64,000 bases of DNA from Bradyrhizobium sp. 149 (GTDB lineage: Bacteria; Pseudomonadota; Alphaproteobacteria; Rhizobiales; Xanthobacteraceae): positions 310,001 through 374,000 of the forward strand of contig NZ_JADPKK010000023.1 in assembly GCF_023073915.1 (NCBI RefSeq), read 5' to 3'. Every line of letters begins with the position of its first letter. Positions within the stretch are counted from its first letter, which is position 1. The notes beneath the pieces were generated by a model. It did not search any database, was not told the DNA's origin, and was given only the letters and a program-made list of their open reading frames with translations. A program made the position numbers and the translations under genes. Of this stretch, positions 1 through 9,540 are shown one piece after another.

Positions 1-1
1 C

Positions 2-442
2 GCGATCGCCGCCTACATCCTGATCTATCACACCGTGTTCGGCTTCGCCGCGCGCGTTGCCGGCGGCAACATCCGCGCCGCGAAGATCGTCGGCCTCAAT
101 GTCAGCAAGCTGATCCTGACCATCTGCTTTCTCGCCGGCGGCGCCGCGGGGCTCGCCGGCATGGTCGAGGTCGCCGCGGTGCAGGGGCGCACCAATGCCA
201 ACCTCGCCGCGGGCTACGGCTTCACCGGCATTCTCGTCGCCTTCCTGGCGCGGCAAAATCCGCTCGCCATTATCCCCGTTGCGATCCTGCTCGGTGGCAT
301 CAGTGCCAGCGGCGGGCTGTTGCAGCGCCGCCTCGGATTGCCGGATGCATCGGTACTGGTGCTGCAAGGCATCATCTTCGTCTTCGTGCTGGCGAGCGAT
401 GTGCTCTACGGCCGCATCGGGTTTTTGAAGGGAAGGTCCTGA
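2..442 (+). CDS. ABC transporter permease, BMP/nucleoside type (5' end outside window)
   Basis: The window opens inside this gene; 146 C-terminal residues are visible in frame from base 2 to a TGA at 440-442. The segment is strongly hydrophobic, with the pattern GYGFTGILVAFLARQNPLAI, typical of the branched-chain/sugar/nucleoside permease family (BPD_transp_2) and closely like the end of the complete permease at 7468-8559. It would form half of the inner-membrane channel of an importer. One base separates it from the next permease, so they belong to one operon; the binding protein is presumably upstream of the window. The internal GTG at 35 is not the real start. Confidence 0.85.
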   Translation, partial: AIAAYILIYHTVFGFAARVAGGNIRAAKIVGLNVSKLILTICFLAGGAAGLAGMVEVAAVQGRTNANLAAGYGFTGILVAFLARQNPLAIIPVAILLGGISASGGLLQRRLGLPDASVLVLQGIIFVFVLASDVLYGRIGFLKGRS

Positions 443-443
443 G

Positions 444-1370
444 ATGGCAGACGGCTCGATCGGGCTCTGGACCGTTCCGCTCGCCGTGCTCGGCGGCGCC
501 ATTCGCGTCTCGACGCCGTTCCTGTTCGTGAGCCTCGGCGAATGCATCACCGAGCGCTCAGGCCGCATTAATCTCGGCCTCGAAGGCACGCTGGTGATGG
601 GGGCAATGAGCGCCTACGGCATCTCCTACCTCACGGGATCGCCGTGGCTCGGTGTATTCGCTGCCGGCATCACCGGCGCGCTTCTGGGCGCACTGCATGC
701 CGGCATCTGCTCGCTGCCGCGCGTTAACGACATTGCGGTCGGCATCGCCTTGATGCTGTTCGGCACCGGGCTCGCCTTCTATCTCGGCAAGCCGCTGATC
801 GAACCGACCGCACCGCGATTGCCCGCGATCGATTTCGGCTGGTGGAGCGATATCCCGCAGCTTCGCGCCGCGCTCCGCATCAATGTGATGTTCCTGATCG
901 GCGTGGCGCTGGCCCCGATCCTGTACTGGGCCTTCCGTACCACGCGCTGGGGTCTCCTCATCCGCACCGCCGGCGAAAGTTCGGATGCGGCGCGTGCGAT
1001 GGGCTATTCGGTGCTGCTGATCCGCCTGCGCGCAACGATGGTCGGCGGCTTTCTCGCCGGTATCGGTGGCTCCTTCCTGTCGCTATTCTATCCCGGAAGC
1101 TGGAACGAGGGGCTGTCGTCGGGCCAAGGCATCACCGCCGTAGCGCTCGTGATCTTCGCGCGGTGGGACCCCTTGCTGTGTCTCTGGGCCTCGCTCGCCT
1201 TCGGCGGCGCCGCGGCACTGGGACCCGCGTTGCAATCGGTCGGCGTCACCTCCGGCTATCACCTCTTCAACGCCGCGCCCTACATCCTGACGCTGGCGAT
1301 CATGATCATCACCTGCTCGCCGAAGCGCACGCTCACCGGAGCCCCGGCCGAATTGTCGATCACCCGCTAG
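444..1370 (+). CDS. ABC transporter permease, BMP/nucleoside type
   Basis: A 308-residue integral membrane protein with about eight hydrophobic segments, the second channel half of the left importer. The N-terminal stretch ITERSGRINLGLEGTLVMGA matches the conserved TERSGxxNLGxEG motif of BMP-family nucleoside permeases, and the parallel gene at 8546 carries the same motif. Its ATG lies one base after the stop of the upstream permease, which suggests coupled translation. The substrate is inferred to be a purine nucleoside or related nitrogen compound from the neighbouring deaminase, amidase and purine genes; the sequence alone does not fix it. Confidence 0.88.
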   Translation: MADGSIGLWTVPLAVLGGAIRVSTPFLFVSLGECITERSGRINLGLEGTLVMGAMSAYGISYLTGSPWLGVFAAGITGALLGALHAGICSLPRVNDIAVGIALMLFGTGLAFYLGKPLIEPTAPRLPAIDFGWWSDIPQLRAALRINVMFLIGVALAPILYWAFRTTRWGLLIRTAGESSDAARAMGYSVLLIRLRATMVGGFLAGIGGSFLSLFYPGSWNEGLSSGQGITAVALVIFARWDPLLCLWASLAFGGAAALGPALQSVGVTSGYHLFNAAPYILTLAIMIITCSPKRTLTGAPAELSITR

Positions 1371-1381
1371 GAAGCGAAATC

Positions 1382-2065
1382 ATGCCCGAGCGCACCATCA
1401 AGTCCGAGCCCTATGCCTGGCCGTACAACGGCGATCTCCGCCCCGAAAACACCGCGCTCATCATCATCGACATGCAGACCGATTTCTGCGGCATCGGCGG
1501 TTATGTCGACAAGATGGGCTATGATCTCTCGCTGACTCGGGCGCCGATCGAGCCGATCAAGAAACTGCTGACGGCGATGCGCAAGCAGGGCTTTCACATC
1601 ATCCATACCCGCGAAGGCCACCGCCCCGATCTCTCGGATTTGCCCGCCAACAAGCGCTGGCGTTCCCGGCAGATCGGCGCCGGCATCGGCGATCCCGGCC
1701 CGTGCGGCCGCATTCTGGTGCGCGGCGAGCCCGGGTGGGACATTATTCCGGAGCTGGCGCCGCTGCCCGGCGAACCCATCATCGACAAGCCCGGCAAGGG
1801 CTCGTTCTGCGCCACCGATCTGGAGCTGATCCTGCGCGTGCGCGGCATCGACAACATCGTTCTCACCGGGATCACCACCGACGTCTGCGTCCACACCACC
1901 ATGCGCGAGGCCAACGACCGCGGCTTCGAATGCGTGCTGTTGCATGACTGCTGTGGTGCGACTGACAAGAGCAACCACGAGCACGCGCTGAAGATGATCA
2001 AGATGCAGGGCGGCGTGTTCGGCGCGGTCTCGACCTCCGAGGCCTTCATCGGAGCGATTTCGTGA
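1382..2065 (+). CDS. biuH: Biuret amidohydrolase-like cysteine hydrolase (isochorismatase fold)
   Basis: 227 residues. The start is the ATG at 1382, 11 bases after the permease stop; the frame is open much further upstream, but that part lies inside the permease. The catalytic triad of the isochorismatase-like amidases is visible: Asp30 in IIIDMQTDFC, Lys136 in IIDKPGKGSF and Cys169 in GITTDVCVHT. The spacing 30/136/169 equals the 36/142/175 triad I recall for Rhizobium biuret hydrolase BiuH, and surrounding stretches such as HTREGHRPDL also agree from memory. The expected reaction is biuret to allophanate plus ammonia. It sits between permease and ATPase genes of one operon, so its substrate is probably imported by that transporter. 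A related ureide or carbamoyl amide remains possible. Confidence 0.75.
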   Translation: MPERTIKSEPYAWPYNGDLRPENTALIIIDMQTDFCGIGGYVDKMGYDLSLTRAPIEPIKKLLTAMRKQGFHIIHTREGHRPDLSDLPANKRWRSRQIGAGIGDPGPCGRILVRGEPGWDIIPELAPLPGEPIIDKPGKGSFCATDLELILRVRGIDNIVLTGITTDVCVHTTMREANDRGFECVLLHDCCGATDKSNHEHALKMIKMQGGVFGAVSTSEAFIGAIS

Positions 2066-3594
2066 TCGTCGGCGAAGCGCCACCGCCATCGGGCGCCTTC
2101 GGCGTCGATGCCATTGCCATGACCATGCGTTTCGGTGATTTCCTGGCGCTGGACAACGTCGCGCTGAAAGTGCGGCCGGGTTCGTTCCATGCGCTGCTCG
2201 GCGAGAACGGCGCCGGCAAGTCGACCCTCGTCAAATGCATCATGGGCTATTATCACGCGACCGAGGGCGACATCCTCGTCGGGGAGCGCGAGCAGGCGAT
2301 CGGCAATCCGAAGGACGCCCACGCACTCGGCCTCGGCATGGTCTACCAGCATTTCACGCTGGTGCCGGCGATGACGGTCGCCGAAAATCTGGTGCTGGCG
2401 CGCGATGACGTGCCGGCCGTGGTGAATTGGCCGAAAGAGATGAAGGAGCTCGAGGTCTTTCTCGCGCGCATGCCGTTCAAGGTACCACTCGCCGCAAAAG
2501 TCTCCGACATCTCCGCGGGCGAGCGGCAGAAGTGCGAGATCCTCAAGCAGCTCTACCTGAAGCGCCGCTTCCTGATCCTGGACGAGCCGACGTCGGTGCT
2601 GACGCCGGCGGAAGCCGACGAAGTACTCGGCATGCTCCGCGACATGGTCGTCAGGGGCGAGCTGACCATCCTGATGATTACGCACAAGTTCCGCGAGGTC
2701 ATGGCCTTCGCCGACGACGTCACGATCCTGCGCCGCGGCAAGCTCGCCGGCGCCGGCAAGGTTTCCGAGCTGACGCCGGATGCGATGGCGCGCACCATGA
2801 TCGGCGCCGAAGAGCTGACGGTACAACCGCCGCGCACCGGTGAGGCCGGCATGGCGAGGCTGGAGCTGGAGAAGGTGCGCGCACTCGACGACGCCGGCGC
2901 CATCGCCGTGCATGACGTCTCCCTCACCGTCCGTGCCGGCGAGATCGTCGGCATCGCCGGCGTCTCAGGCAACGGCCAGCGCCAGCTGGTCGAGGTGTTG
3001 GCCGGCCAGCGCGAAGCCGAGAGTGGCGAGATCCGCGTCGCTGGCGATCCCTATCGCGCCAGCCGCGAGGAGATGCGGCGGCACAAGATGTCGCTCCTGC
3101 CCGAGGAGCCGCTGAAGAACGCCTGCGTTGGCGGCATGAGTGTCGCCGACAACATCGCCTTCCGCGAGTTCGACCGCGCCCCGTTCGCCAGCGGCGGTTG
3201 GTGGCTCAACCGCGGCGCCTTTCGCGGCGACGCCAGGAAGAAGATCGCCCAGTACAAGATCAAGACCCGCACGCCGGAGACGCCGATCTCGGCACTGTCG
3301 GGCGGCAACGTCCAGCGCGCCGTGCTGGCCCGCGAGCTCGGCGGTGACGTCGAGGTGCTGATCGCAGCCAATCCCTGTTTTGGGCTCGATTTCGCAGCGG
3401 TGGCCCAGATCCATGCCGAGATCATGGCCGCGCGCAACCGCGGCGCCGCGGTGCTGCTGGTCAGCGAGGACCTCGACGAACTGCTTGAACTCTCTGATCG
3501 GCTGGTGGTGATGTTCCACGGCGAATTCGTGTATGAAGCACGGACCAGCGAGGCCGATCTCACCGTGATCGGCCGGCATATGGCGGGACATTGA
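2062..3594 (+). CDS. ABC transporter ATP-binding protein, two NBDs, BMP/nucleoside type
   Basis: 510 residues with two nucleotide-binding domains in tandem, as is usual for the BMP/ribose branch. The first domain has Walker A GENGAGKST (residues 47-55), a degenerate signature (ISAGERQKCEIL) and Walker B LILDEPTSVL. The second lacks a proper Walker A (GVSGNGQRQL) but keeps LSGGNVQRAVLAREL, which is normal for this family. The GTG start at 2062 overlaps the amidase stop in a GTGA, indicating translational coupling; an ATG at 2119 is a less likely alternative. It energises the two permeases just upstream. Confidence 0.88.
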   Translation: MIVGEAPPPSGAFGVDAIAMTMRFGDFLALDNVALKVRPGSFHALLGENGAGKSTLVKCIMGYYHATEGDILVGEREQAIGNPKDAHALGLGMVYQHFTLVPAMTVAENLVLARDDVPAVVNWPKEMKELEVFLARMPFKVPLAAKVSDISAGERQKCEILKQLYLKRRFLILDEPTSVLTPAEADEVLGMLRDMVVRGELTILMITHKFREVMAFADDVTILRRGKLAGAGKVSELTPDAMARTMIGAEELTVQPPRTGEAGMARLELEKVRALDDAGAIAVHDVSLTVRAGEIVGIAGVSGNGQRQLVEVLAGQREAESGEIRVAGDPYRASREEMRRHKMSLLPEEPLKNACVGGMSVADNIAFREFDRAPFASGGWWLNRGAFRGDARKKIAQYKIKTRTPETPISALSGGNVQRAVLARELGGDVEVLIAANPCFGLDFAAVAQIHAEIMAARNRGAAVLLVSEDLDELLELSDRLVVMFHGEFVYEARTSEADLTVIGRHMAGH

Positions 3595-3607
3595 CCAGGG
3601 AAGAGTA

Positions 3608-4093
3608 ATGAGCGGCGGATCCGGGCGCGACGAGCACTTCCTCCGTCTTTCCTTTGCGGTCGCCCGCCGTTCCCTCACCCATGGCAACCATCCCTTCGGC
3701 TGCATCGTCGTCGATGTCGAAGGCAAGGTGCTGATCGAGGCCGAGAACGGCTACATGCCGGATCATGACGGCACCGCGCATGCCGAACGTCTTGCGGCGA
3801 CGCAGGCCTGCCGCACGCTCGGCCGCGAGGTGCTGGCGAAGGCCACGCTCTATTCCTCCGCCGAGCCCTGCGCGATGTGCGCCGGCGCAATCTACTGGGC
3901 CGGCATCGGCCGTGTCGTCTATGGCCTCAGCGAGCATCGCCTGCGCGGCATCACCGGCGATCATCCGGAGAACCCGACGCTCGACCTGCCCTGCCGAGAG
4001 GTCTTTGCCAGCGGCCAGCGGCCGACAGAGGTTGCGGGGCCGCTGCTCGAAGACGAGGCCGAAGCGCTGCACGACGGCGTGTGGACGAAGTAG
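3608..4093 (+). CDS. Guanine/nucleoside deaminase (CDA fold, GuaD-like)
   Basis: 161 residues of the zinc cytidine/deoxycytidylate deaminase superfamily. The HAE motif (His58, catalytic Glu60) and PCAMC (Cys88, Cys91) give the zinc site. Length and the C-terminal region resemble the small guanine deaminases of the GuaD type and TadA relatives. It is the last gene of the left transporter operon, 13 bases after the ATPase. With imported purines as neighbours, guanine to xanthine is the most likely reaction; cytosine or adenosine deamination cannot be excluded from sequence alone. A strong hairpin follows at 4167. Confidence 0.78.
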   Translation: MSGGSGRDEHFLRLSFAVARRSLTHGNHPFGCIVVDVEGKVLIEAENGYMPDHDGTAHAERLAATQACRTLGREVLAKATLYSSAEPCAMCAGAIYWAGIGRVVYGLSEHRLRGITGDHPENPTLDLPCREVFASGQRPTEVAGPLLEDEAEALHDGVWTK

Positions 4094-4166
4094 GCGGCGC
4101 CCGGAGCGGACCTCGCCCGCGCTCGCGAGGGGCTGCCTGACGGCTAGGCCCCATCCCACAAACGGA

Positions 4167-4199
4167 GATGACGCCGCGGAGGTTTGACGCGGCGTCATC
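4167..4199. terminator. Bidirectional terminator hairpin
   Basis: A perfect 12-bp inverted repeat, GATGACGCCGCG (4167-4178) and CGCGGCGTCATC (4188-4199), with a 9-base loop. It lies between the convergent deaminase and porin genes and would fold equally in both transcripts; T-runs on either side are weak. Confidence 0.75.
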
Positions 4200-4226
4200 G
4201 TCGTTCACCTGAAGAGTGTCAGGTGT

Positions 4227-5336
4227 TTAGAACTTCACGGTAATACCGGAGTAGAGCGAGGACTCGGTGCAGGAGCCGGTGCTCACCTTGGCTCCACCGA
4301 CCAGGGTGGTGCAGGCCACGGCGTTGTTGTGATCGAGGCCAAACTTGTTCTGCCAGTACCGATAGGCGACCCAGACGTCGACGAAGTGCGAGTACTTATC
4401 ACCCCAAATCGCTTTCGAGGCATCGAGGGTCAGGCGGATCGGCTCGGAATTGAACTCGACCTTGGTGGGATAGACGCCGTTCACGACACTGGCGGGAAGC
4501 GGCTCGGTGTCGGTGCCCTTCTTGCCGTACCAGCCGGCGCGGCCGCTGATCGAGAAATACTGCATGTTCGGCGGCAGGAAGCCGAGATCCATGTAGTAGT
4601 TCGTTTCAACGGCCCAGGTCGGCTTGAACGACGTATTGCCATCGGCAATACACGGAGCGGACCAACCAGCGCCGCACTGAGAGAAGGAGTTGTGGTTGGC
4701 GAACTCCCAATACACCAGCGGCGCTACGTTGAAGTAGCCCTTGTAGGGAAGATCGAAGGCAAACTGCAGACCGGCGACAACGTCGCGCTTGGCGGCGCCG
4801 AAATACCGGTTCTCCGTGTTGGCATCCATGCCAATTTCGAACGAGATGTTATGCAGCGGGCCCTGAGTGAAGGCCTTGGTGTTGAAGATCTCGTTCCAGC
4901 CGAAGGTCGAGCGGAAAAGGCCATAGATTTCCGTCGCGCCGGCACAGCTTGTGGGCGTCGCCGCGAAGCCTGCAGCCGGCGACACGATTACGCCTGTGGC
5001 GGTACACGGGCCTGCCGGATCGTTGTGGTCCGACTTGAACATCGAGATGGTGAAGAAGTTGGTGCCGTAAGCCCAGGCATCGAAGTGGGTGAAGGAGTAG
5101 ACCTGCTTCGTCGTCTTGGCGTTGATGACGCCGTTGGTGTTGGTGAACGCACCGGGCTGCGAGGCATTGAAGATGTAGGAGAAGGTGACGCGATCGTCGA
5201 TCACCAGGAAGAACGGAAGGTCAGCAGCCTTCTTGGCGGCCTTGACCGGCAGATCTGCCGCCTGAGCCAAGCTACCGGTAGCGAGCGTAGCAAGTGACAG
5301 CGCCCCTGCTGCAATTGCCTTGAAACGAAACGACAT
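4227..5336 (-). CDS. Outer-membrane channel, Tsx/OmpK-like (nucleoside channel)
   Basis: 369 residues. The frame is open further upstream, but the ATG at 5336 begins a clear signal peptide ending in LAQAAD, as in Bradyrhizobium porins. The mature part is rich in alternating aromatic/polar segments and ends in ITVKF, a typical outer-membrane beta-barrel C-terminus with terminal Phe. Stretches such as FTHFDAWAYGTNFFTISMF recall the Tsx nucleoside channel family. Its position between two BMP-type importers supports nucleoside passage across the outer membrane. Family assignment is from recognition only; a generic porin is the alternative. Confidence 0.65.
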   Translation of the reverse strand: MSFRFKAIAAGALSLATLATGSLAQAADLPVKAAKKAADLPFFLVIDDRVTFSYIFNASQPGAFTNTNGVINAKTTKQVYSFTHFDAWAYGTNFFTISMFKSDHNDPAGPCTATGVIVSPAAGFAATPTSCAGATEIYGLFRSTFGWNEIFNTKAFTQGPLHNISFEIGMDANTENRYFGAAKRDVVAGLQFAFDLPYKGYFNVAPLVYWEFANHNSFSQCGAGWSAPCIADGNTSFKPTWAVETNYYMDLGFLPPNMQYFSISGRAGWYGKKGTDTEPLPASVVNGVYPTKVEFNSEPIRLTLDASKAIWGDKYSHFVDVWVAYRYWQNKFGLDHNNAVACTTLVGGAKVSTGSCTESSLYSGITVKF

Positions 5337-5894
5337 CCTGAATACCCCCAAGTTTGGACACGTAAAAATGAACGTCCCTTGGGTGCGACACTTGCGCCGA
5401 TCTCCCGGAGTGAGAAGCCTCAACTTGTTTCAAGGCATGCCGCTTGTTTGCGCATCGAGCGGCGTCTCGGAACATAATTGAAGAGCGTTTGCGTCTCGCG
5501 TCTCGCTGCGACCTGCAACGCGAGGCCGGTGATTGCCGAATATTCCCGTTTGATTTTGCTTGCCTTTCGCGTCGTGTGGGAGCGCCAACGTGATCTTCGG
5601 AGACGATCATCGTTACTGCACGGCAATGCATACGTGTGGTGGCACACCATTGCTCAACTTCGCGTCAAGCCCGCATCGCGGGTTCCGATTTGCTCGAACC
5701 GTCACAATTTTGCAACAGACATCGCACTGAAGCCGATCGCGGCTACCGTCAACGGAGATAGCTGGGGCGACCGTCCCGAAGCGAGGACTATACGCGATGC
5801 CGGCCGGACCTGCCGAAGCGTTGAGCAAGGCATGACGCTTTTTCACACCTTACGCTGCGGTTCAAACTAGCCCACTATTGAGGCACTTCTCCCT
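5337..5894. promoter_or_regulatory. Divergent control region of porin and right importer operon
   Basis: 558 bases without a supported gene, between the divergent starts of the Tsx-like channel (5336) and the importer ATPase (5895). Open frames here show no recognisable protein features. The region must hold both promoters, but I could not identify a convincing -35/-10 pair, operator or riboswitch. Confidence 0.4.
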
Positions 5895-7484
5895 ATGCCA
5901 GCGCATCAGCCAATGTTGGATCCAACGACTAACGGCCTGTATTCCGGCGAGTCCCCGCTCCTCAGGACGATCGGGCTCACCAAGCGCTATGGGGATTTCC
6001 TCGCCAACGATGCAATCGACATCGATATCTGGCCCACGGAAATCCACGCGCTGCTGGGTGAGAACGGCGCCGGCAAGTCGACGCTGGTCAAGGCGATCTA
6101 CGGTTTGATCCAGCCCAGCGCCGGCGAGATCTTCTGGAAGAGCCAGCCAATCGTGCTGTCCGGTCCTTCGGAAGCGCGCAGCCGGGGCATCGGCATGGTG
6201 TTCCAGCATTTCTCCCTGTTCGACAATCTGACCGTGGCCGAGAACGTGGCACTCGGCCTCGACGGGAGAGAATCCTTCAAGGACATGTCGGCGCGGCTTG
6301 AGCAGGTGTCGAAGACTTATGGATTGCCGCTCGATCCCAAACGCGAGGTCTGGCAATTGTCGGTCGGCGAGCGCCAGCGCATCGAGATCGTCCGCGCACT
6401 GATGCAGGATCCGCAATTCCTGATCCTTGACGAGCCCACCGCTGTGCTGACGCCGCAGGAAGCCGACCAGCTCTTCATCGTGCTGGAGCGGCTCAAGGCC
6501 GAAGGTCGCGCTATCCTCTATATCAGCCACAAGCTCGAGGAGGTGAAGCGCCTGTGCGACACCGCAACGATCCTGCGCGGCGGCAAGAAGGTGGAAACCT
6601 GCAATCCCAGGCTTGAGACCGCGGCCTCGCTCGCGCGCATGATGGTCGGCGGCGAGATCAAGCAAGTGAAGGCGGCCGCCGGCCGGCAGACCACCGTACC
6701 GCGCCTCGTCGTCAACGACCTCTCGCTTGCCCCCGCCGAGCCGCACGGCGTGCGGCTCGAGCACATCTCGTTCGAGCTGAAAGGCGGCGAGATCCTCGGC
6801 ATCGCCGGCGTCGCCGGCAACGGCCAGGACGAACTGTTCGCGGCGTTGTCCGGCGAACGCCTGTCGAAGGATCCCGGCACGATCGTGATCGAAGGCCTTG
6901 CTGCCGGCCATCTCTCGATCACGCAGCGCCGCAAGCTCGGCGCAGCTTTCGTTCCCGAGGAGCGGCTCGGCCACGGCACCGCGCCGCGCATGAAGCTTTC
7001 GGAGAATGCGCTGCTCACCGGGCACGCCGCCAGCGGAATGGTCCACCACGGCTTCATCGATACTGCCGCCACTCTGAAGACGGTCGACCGCGCAACCGAG
7101 ACGTTCGACGTCCGCAAGGCCAAGCGCGATCCGGAAGCAGCGTCCCTCTCCGGCGGCAATTTGCAGAAATTCATCGTCGGACGCGAGATCCTGCGCAATC
7201 CCGCGGTGCTGGTGGTGAGCCAGCCGACCTGGGGCGTCGACGCCGGCGCTGCCGCAGTCATCCGCCAGGCGCTGCTTGATCTCGCGACGGCAGGCGCCGC
7301 CGTGCTCGTGACCAGCCAGGACCTCGACGAGCTCGCGGAAATCGCCGACCGTATCGCCGTGATGTTCCATGGCCACCTGTCCGCTCCGCTCGCCACCAGC
7401 GAGGCGACGCGCGAGAAACTCGGGCTGTTGATGGGCGGCAGCACGCTGGAGCCGAAGGAGGCCGCGCATGCAGTTGGTGCTTGA
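5895..7484 (+). CDS. ABC transporter ATP-binding protein, two NBDs, BMP/nucleoside type
   Basis: 529 residues with tandem ATPase domains. The first has Walker A GENGAGKST near residue 56, signature LSVGERQRIEIVRAL and Walker B LILDEPTAVL. The second lacks a canonical P-loop (GVAGNGQDEL) but has LSGGNLQKFIVGREI. Same architecture as the ATPase at 2062-3594, so the two importers are paralogous. It is first in a four-gene operon (ATPase, permease, permease, binding protein) and overlaps the next gene by 17 bases. Probably a purine nucleoside importer by family and context. Confidence 0.88.
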   Translation: MPAHQPMLDPTTNGLYSGESPLLRTIGLTKRYGDFLANDAIDIDIWPTEIHALLGENGAGKSTLVKAIYGLIQPSAGEIFWKSQPIVLSGPSEARSRGIGMVFQHFSLFDNLTVAENVALGLDGRESFKDMSARLEQVSKTYGLPLDPKREVWQLSVGERQRIEIVRALMQDPQFLILDEPTAVLTPQEADQLFIVLERLKAEGRAILYISHKLEEVKRLCDTATILRGGKKVETCNPRLETAASLARMMVGGEIKQVKAAAGRQTTVPRLVVNDLSLAPAEPHGVRLEHISFELKGGEILGIAGVAGNGQDELFAALSGERLSKDPGTIVIEGLAAGHLSITQRRKLGAAFVPEERLGHGTAPRMKLSENALLTGHAASGMVHHGFIDTAATLKTVDRATETFDVRKAKRDPEAASLSGGNLQKFIVGREILRNPAVLVVSQPTWGVDAGAAAVIRQALLDLATAGAAVLVTSQDLDELAEIADRIAVMFHGHLSAPLATSEATREKLGLLMGGSTLEPKEAAHAVGA

Positions 7485-8559
7485 GAAGCGCGCCGAGCGC
7501 TCCAACACGATCGCGCTGATCTCTCCGCTGATCGCGATCGGCCTCACGATCCTGACCATGGTCATCCTGTTCGCGATCCTCGGCAAGAATCCGCTGCTCG
7601 CATTGCACGCCTATTTCATCGCGCCTTTGACCGACAGCTATTCGCTCCAGGAAATCGCGGTGAAGGCGACGCCGCTGGTGATGATCGCGATCGGGCTGTC
7701 GCTCTGCTATCTCGCCAATGCCTGGAACATCGGCGCCGAAGGGCAGTTCCTGATCGGTGCCGTGGCCGGAAGCTGGATTGCGGTGAAGACGCAGGGCACC
7801 GACGCCGGTGTCTGGGTGCTGCCGGTCATGCTCGTGCTCGCCGCCGCCGCAGGCGCGCTCTACGCGCTGATCCCGGCAATCTGCAAGGTGAAGTTCGGCG
7901 CCAGCGAGATCCTGACCAGCCTGATGCTGGTCTATGTCGCCGACCTCTTCCTCGACTATCTCGTGCGCGGACCCTGGCGCGATCCGCACGGCTTCAACTT
8001 CCCGACCACGGCCGAGTTCGATCCGGTTGCAACAGTCCCTTTGCTGATCGAAGGCGGCCGGCTGCATCTCGGCTCGATCATCGCGCTGCTGGTCGTCGCG
8101 GCGGTGGCCATATTGCTCGGCCGCACCATCAAGGGATTCGAGATTCGCGTGGTCGGTGCGGCGCCCCGTGCCGCGCGGTTCGGCGGCTTCAATTCCAACC
8201 AGTTGATCATCCTGACCTTCGCTGTCTCGGGCGCGCTGGCGGGCGTCGCCGGAATCATCGAGGTCGCGGGTCCCATCGGACACCTTCAGCCTGGCATCTC
8301 GCCCGGTTACGGATTTACCGCGATCATTGTTGCCTTTCTCGGCCGATTGAACCCGCTTGGAATACTAATTGCAGGCCTTTTTCTCGCATTGACTTTTATC
8401 GGCGGCGAGCAGGCCCAGATCGCAATGAAGATCCCGTTGGACGTCACCAAGGTTTTTCAAGGCATCCTGCTGTTCTACGTGCTCGCCTGCGATTCCCTTA
8501 TTCTCTACCGCTTCAAGCTGGTCTTTCCGAACCGACAGGTGGCTCGTGGAGCTGGTTGA
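7468..8559 (+). CDS. ABC transporter permease, BMP/nucleoside type
   Basis: 363 residues, about nine to ten hydrophobic segments starting at residue 14. The phrase LCYLANAWNIGAEGQFLIGA is the conserved core of this permease family, and the C-terminal GYGFTAIIVAFLGRLNPLGI mirrors the truncated permease at the window start. The ATG lies within the end of the ATPase gene and the end overlaps the next permease by 14 bases, so the operon is translationally coupled. Confidence 0.88.
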   Translation: MQLVLEKRAERSNTIALISPLIAIGLTILTMVILFAILGKNPLLALHAYFIAPLTDSYSLQEIAVKATPLVMIAIGLSLCYLANAWNIGAEGQFLIGAVAGSWIAVKTQGTDAGVWVLPVMLVLAAAAGALYALIPAICKVKFGASEILTSLMLVYVADLFLDYLVRGPWRDPHGFNFPTTAEFDPVATVPLLIEGGRLHLGSIIALLVVAAVAILLGRTIKGFEIRVVGAAPRAARFGGFNSNQLIILTFAVSGALAGVAGIIEVAGPIGHLQPGISPGYGFTAIIVAFLGRLNPLGILIAGLFLALTFIGGEQAQIAMKIPLDVTKVFQGILLFYVLACDSLILYRFKLVFPNRQVARGAG

Positions 8560-9463
8560 AGCCATCATCCTCGCAGTGCTCGCCGCCTCGACGCCGCTCC
8601 TGATCGCGGCGGCCGGCGAGCTCGTGACCGAACGATCCGGCGTGCTCAATCTCGGCGTCGAGGGCATGATGATCGTCGGAGCGGCCTGCGGCTTTGCCGG
8701 CGCCTGGCTGACCGGCTCGATCTTCATCGGCGCGCTGTTCGGCATCGTCGCCGGCACGATGATGTCACTGGTCTTCGCGCTGATGGCACTGGGGCTCGCG
8801 GTCAATCAGGTTGCAACAGGTCTCGCACTGACCATTCTCGGCGTCGGTCTCTCCGGCCTGATCGGCGCGGGGTTCGTCGGCGAACGCATCACGCCGGCGC
8901 TGCATCTTTACATTCCAGGCCTCACCGAGATTCCACTGGTTGGCCGCGTGCTGTTCGGCGAGGACGCCTTCGTCTGTTTCTCGCTGGCGCTGGTCGTCGG
9001 CGTCTGGTGGTTCCTGTACCGCACGCGGCAAGGATTGATCCTGCGCGCCTGCGGCGACAACCACGTCTCCGCGCATGCGCTCGGCTACCCCGTGCTGCGC
9101 ATCCGAACCATCGCCGTGATGTTCGGCGGCGCCTGCGCCGGGCTTGCCGGCGCTTATCTGCCGCTCGCCTATACGCCCTTCTTCATTCCGGGCATGACCG
9201 CGGGCCGCGGCTGGATCGCGCTGGCGCTGGTGGTGTTCTCGTCCTGGCGGCCGGGACGGCTCGTGGTTGGCGCGTACTTGTTTGGCGCGGTGACGATCCT
9301 GCAGCTGCACGCGCAGGGGTGGGGCGTCGGCGTTCCCTCGCAGTTCATGTCGGCGCTGCCTTACCTTGCGACCGTCTTCGTCCTGGTCCTGCTCTCCCGC
9401 GCGCGCACGGGCGGATCGACCGCGCCGGCCGCGCTCGGCACCGTGTTCGTGCCGGATCGCTGA
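8546..9463 (+). CDS. ABC transporter permease, BMP/nucleoside type
   Basis: 305 residues, multi-spanning, with a GTG start at 8546 inside the end of the previous permease. The N-terminal TERSGVLNLGVEGMMIVGA is the family hallmark and parallels the permease at 444. It pairs with the 7468 permease to form the channel of the right importer. Confidence 0.88.
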   Translation: MELVEAIILAVLAASTPLLIAAAGELVTERSGVLNLGVEGMMIVGAACGFAGAWLTGSIFIGALFGIVAGTMMSLVFALMALGLAVNQVATGLALTILGVGLSGLIGAGFVGERITPALHLYIPGLTEIPLVGRVLFGEDAFVCFSLALVVGVWWFLYRTRQGLILRACGDNHVSAHALGYPVLRIRTIAVMFGGACAGLAGAYLPLAYTPFFIPGMTAGRGWIALALVVFSSWRPGRLVVGAYLFGAVTILQLHAQGWGVGVPSQFMSALPYLATVFVLVLLSRARTGGSTAPAALGTVFVPDR

Positions 9464-9540
9464 GTTTCATTTCCGCGGCGTGCGCGATGGGGCGCGTGCG
9501 TTGCGGATCGTGGCTTTCCCCTGATGTTTGGAGATTGATG

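Noticed and set aside
842..1381. Upstream extension of the biuret-hydrolase-like frame
   Set aside because: This part lies within the permease gene in another frame; the conserved protein begins at 1382.
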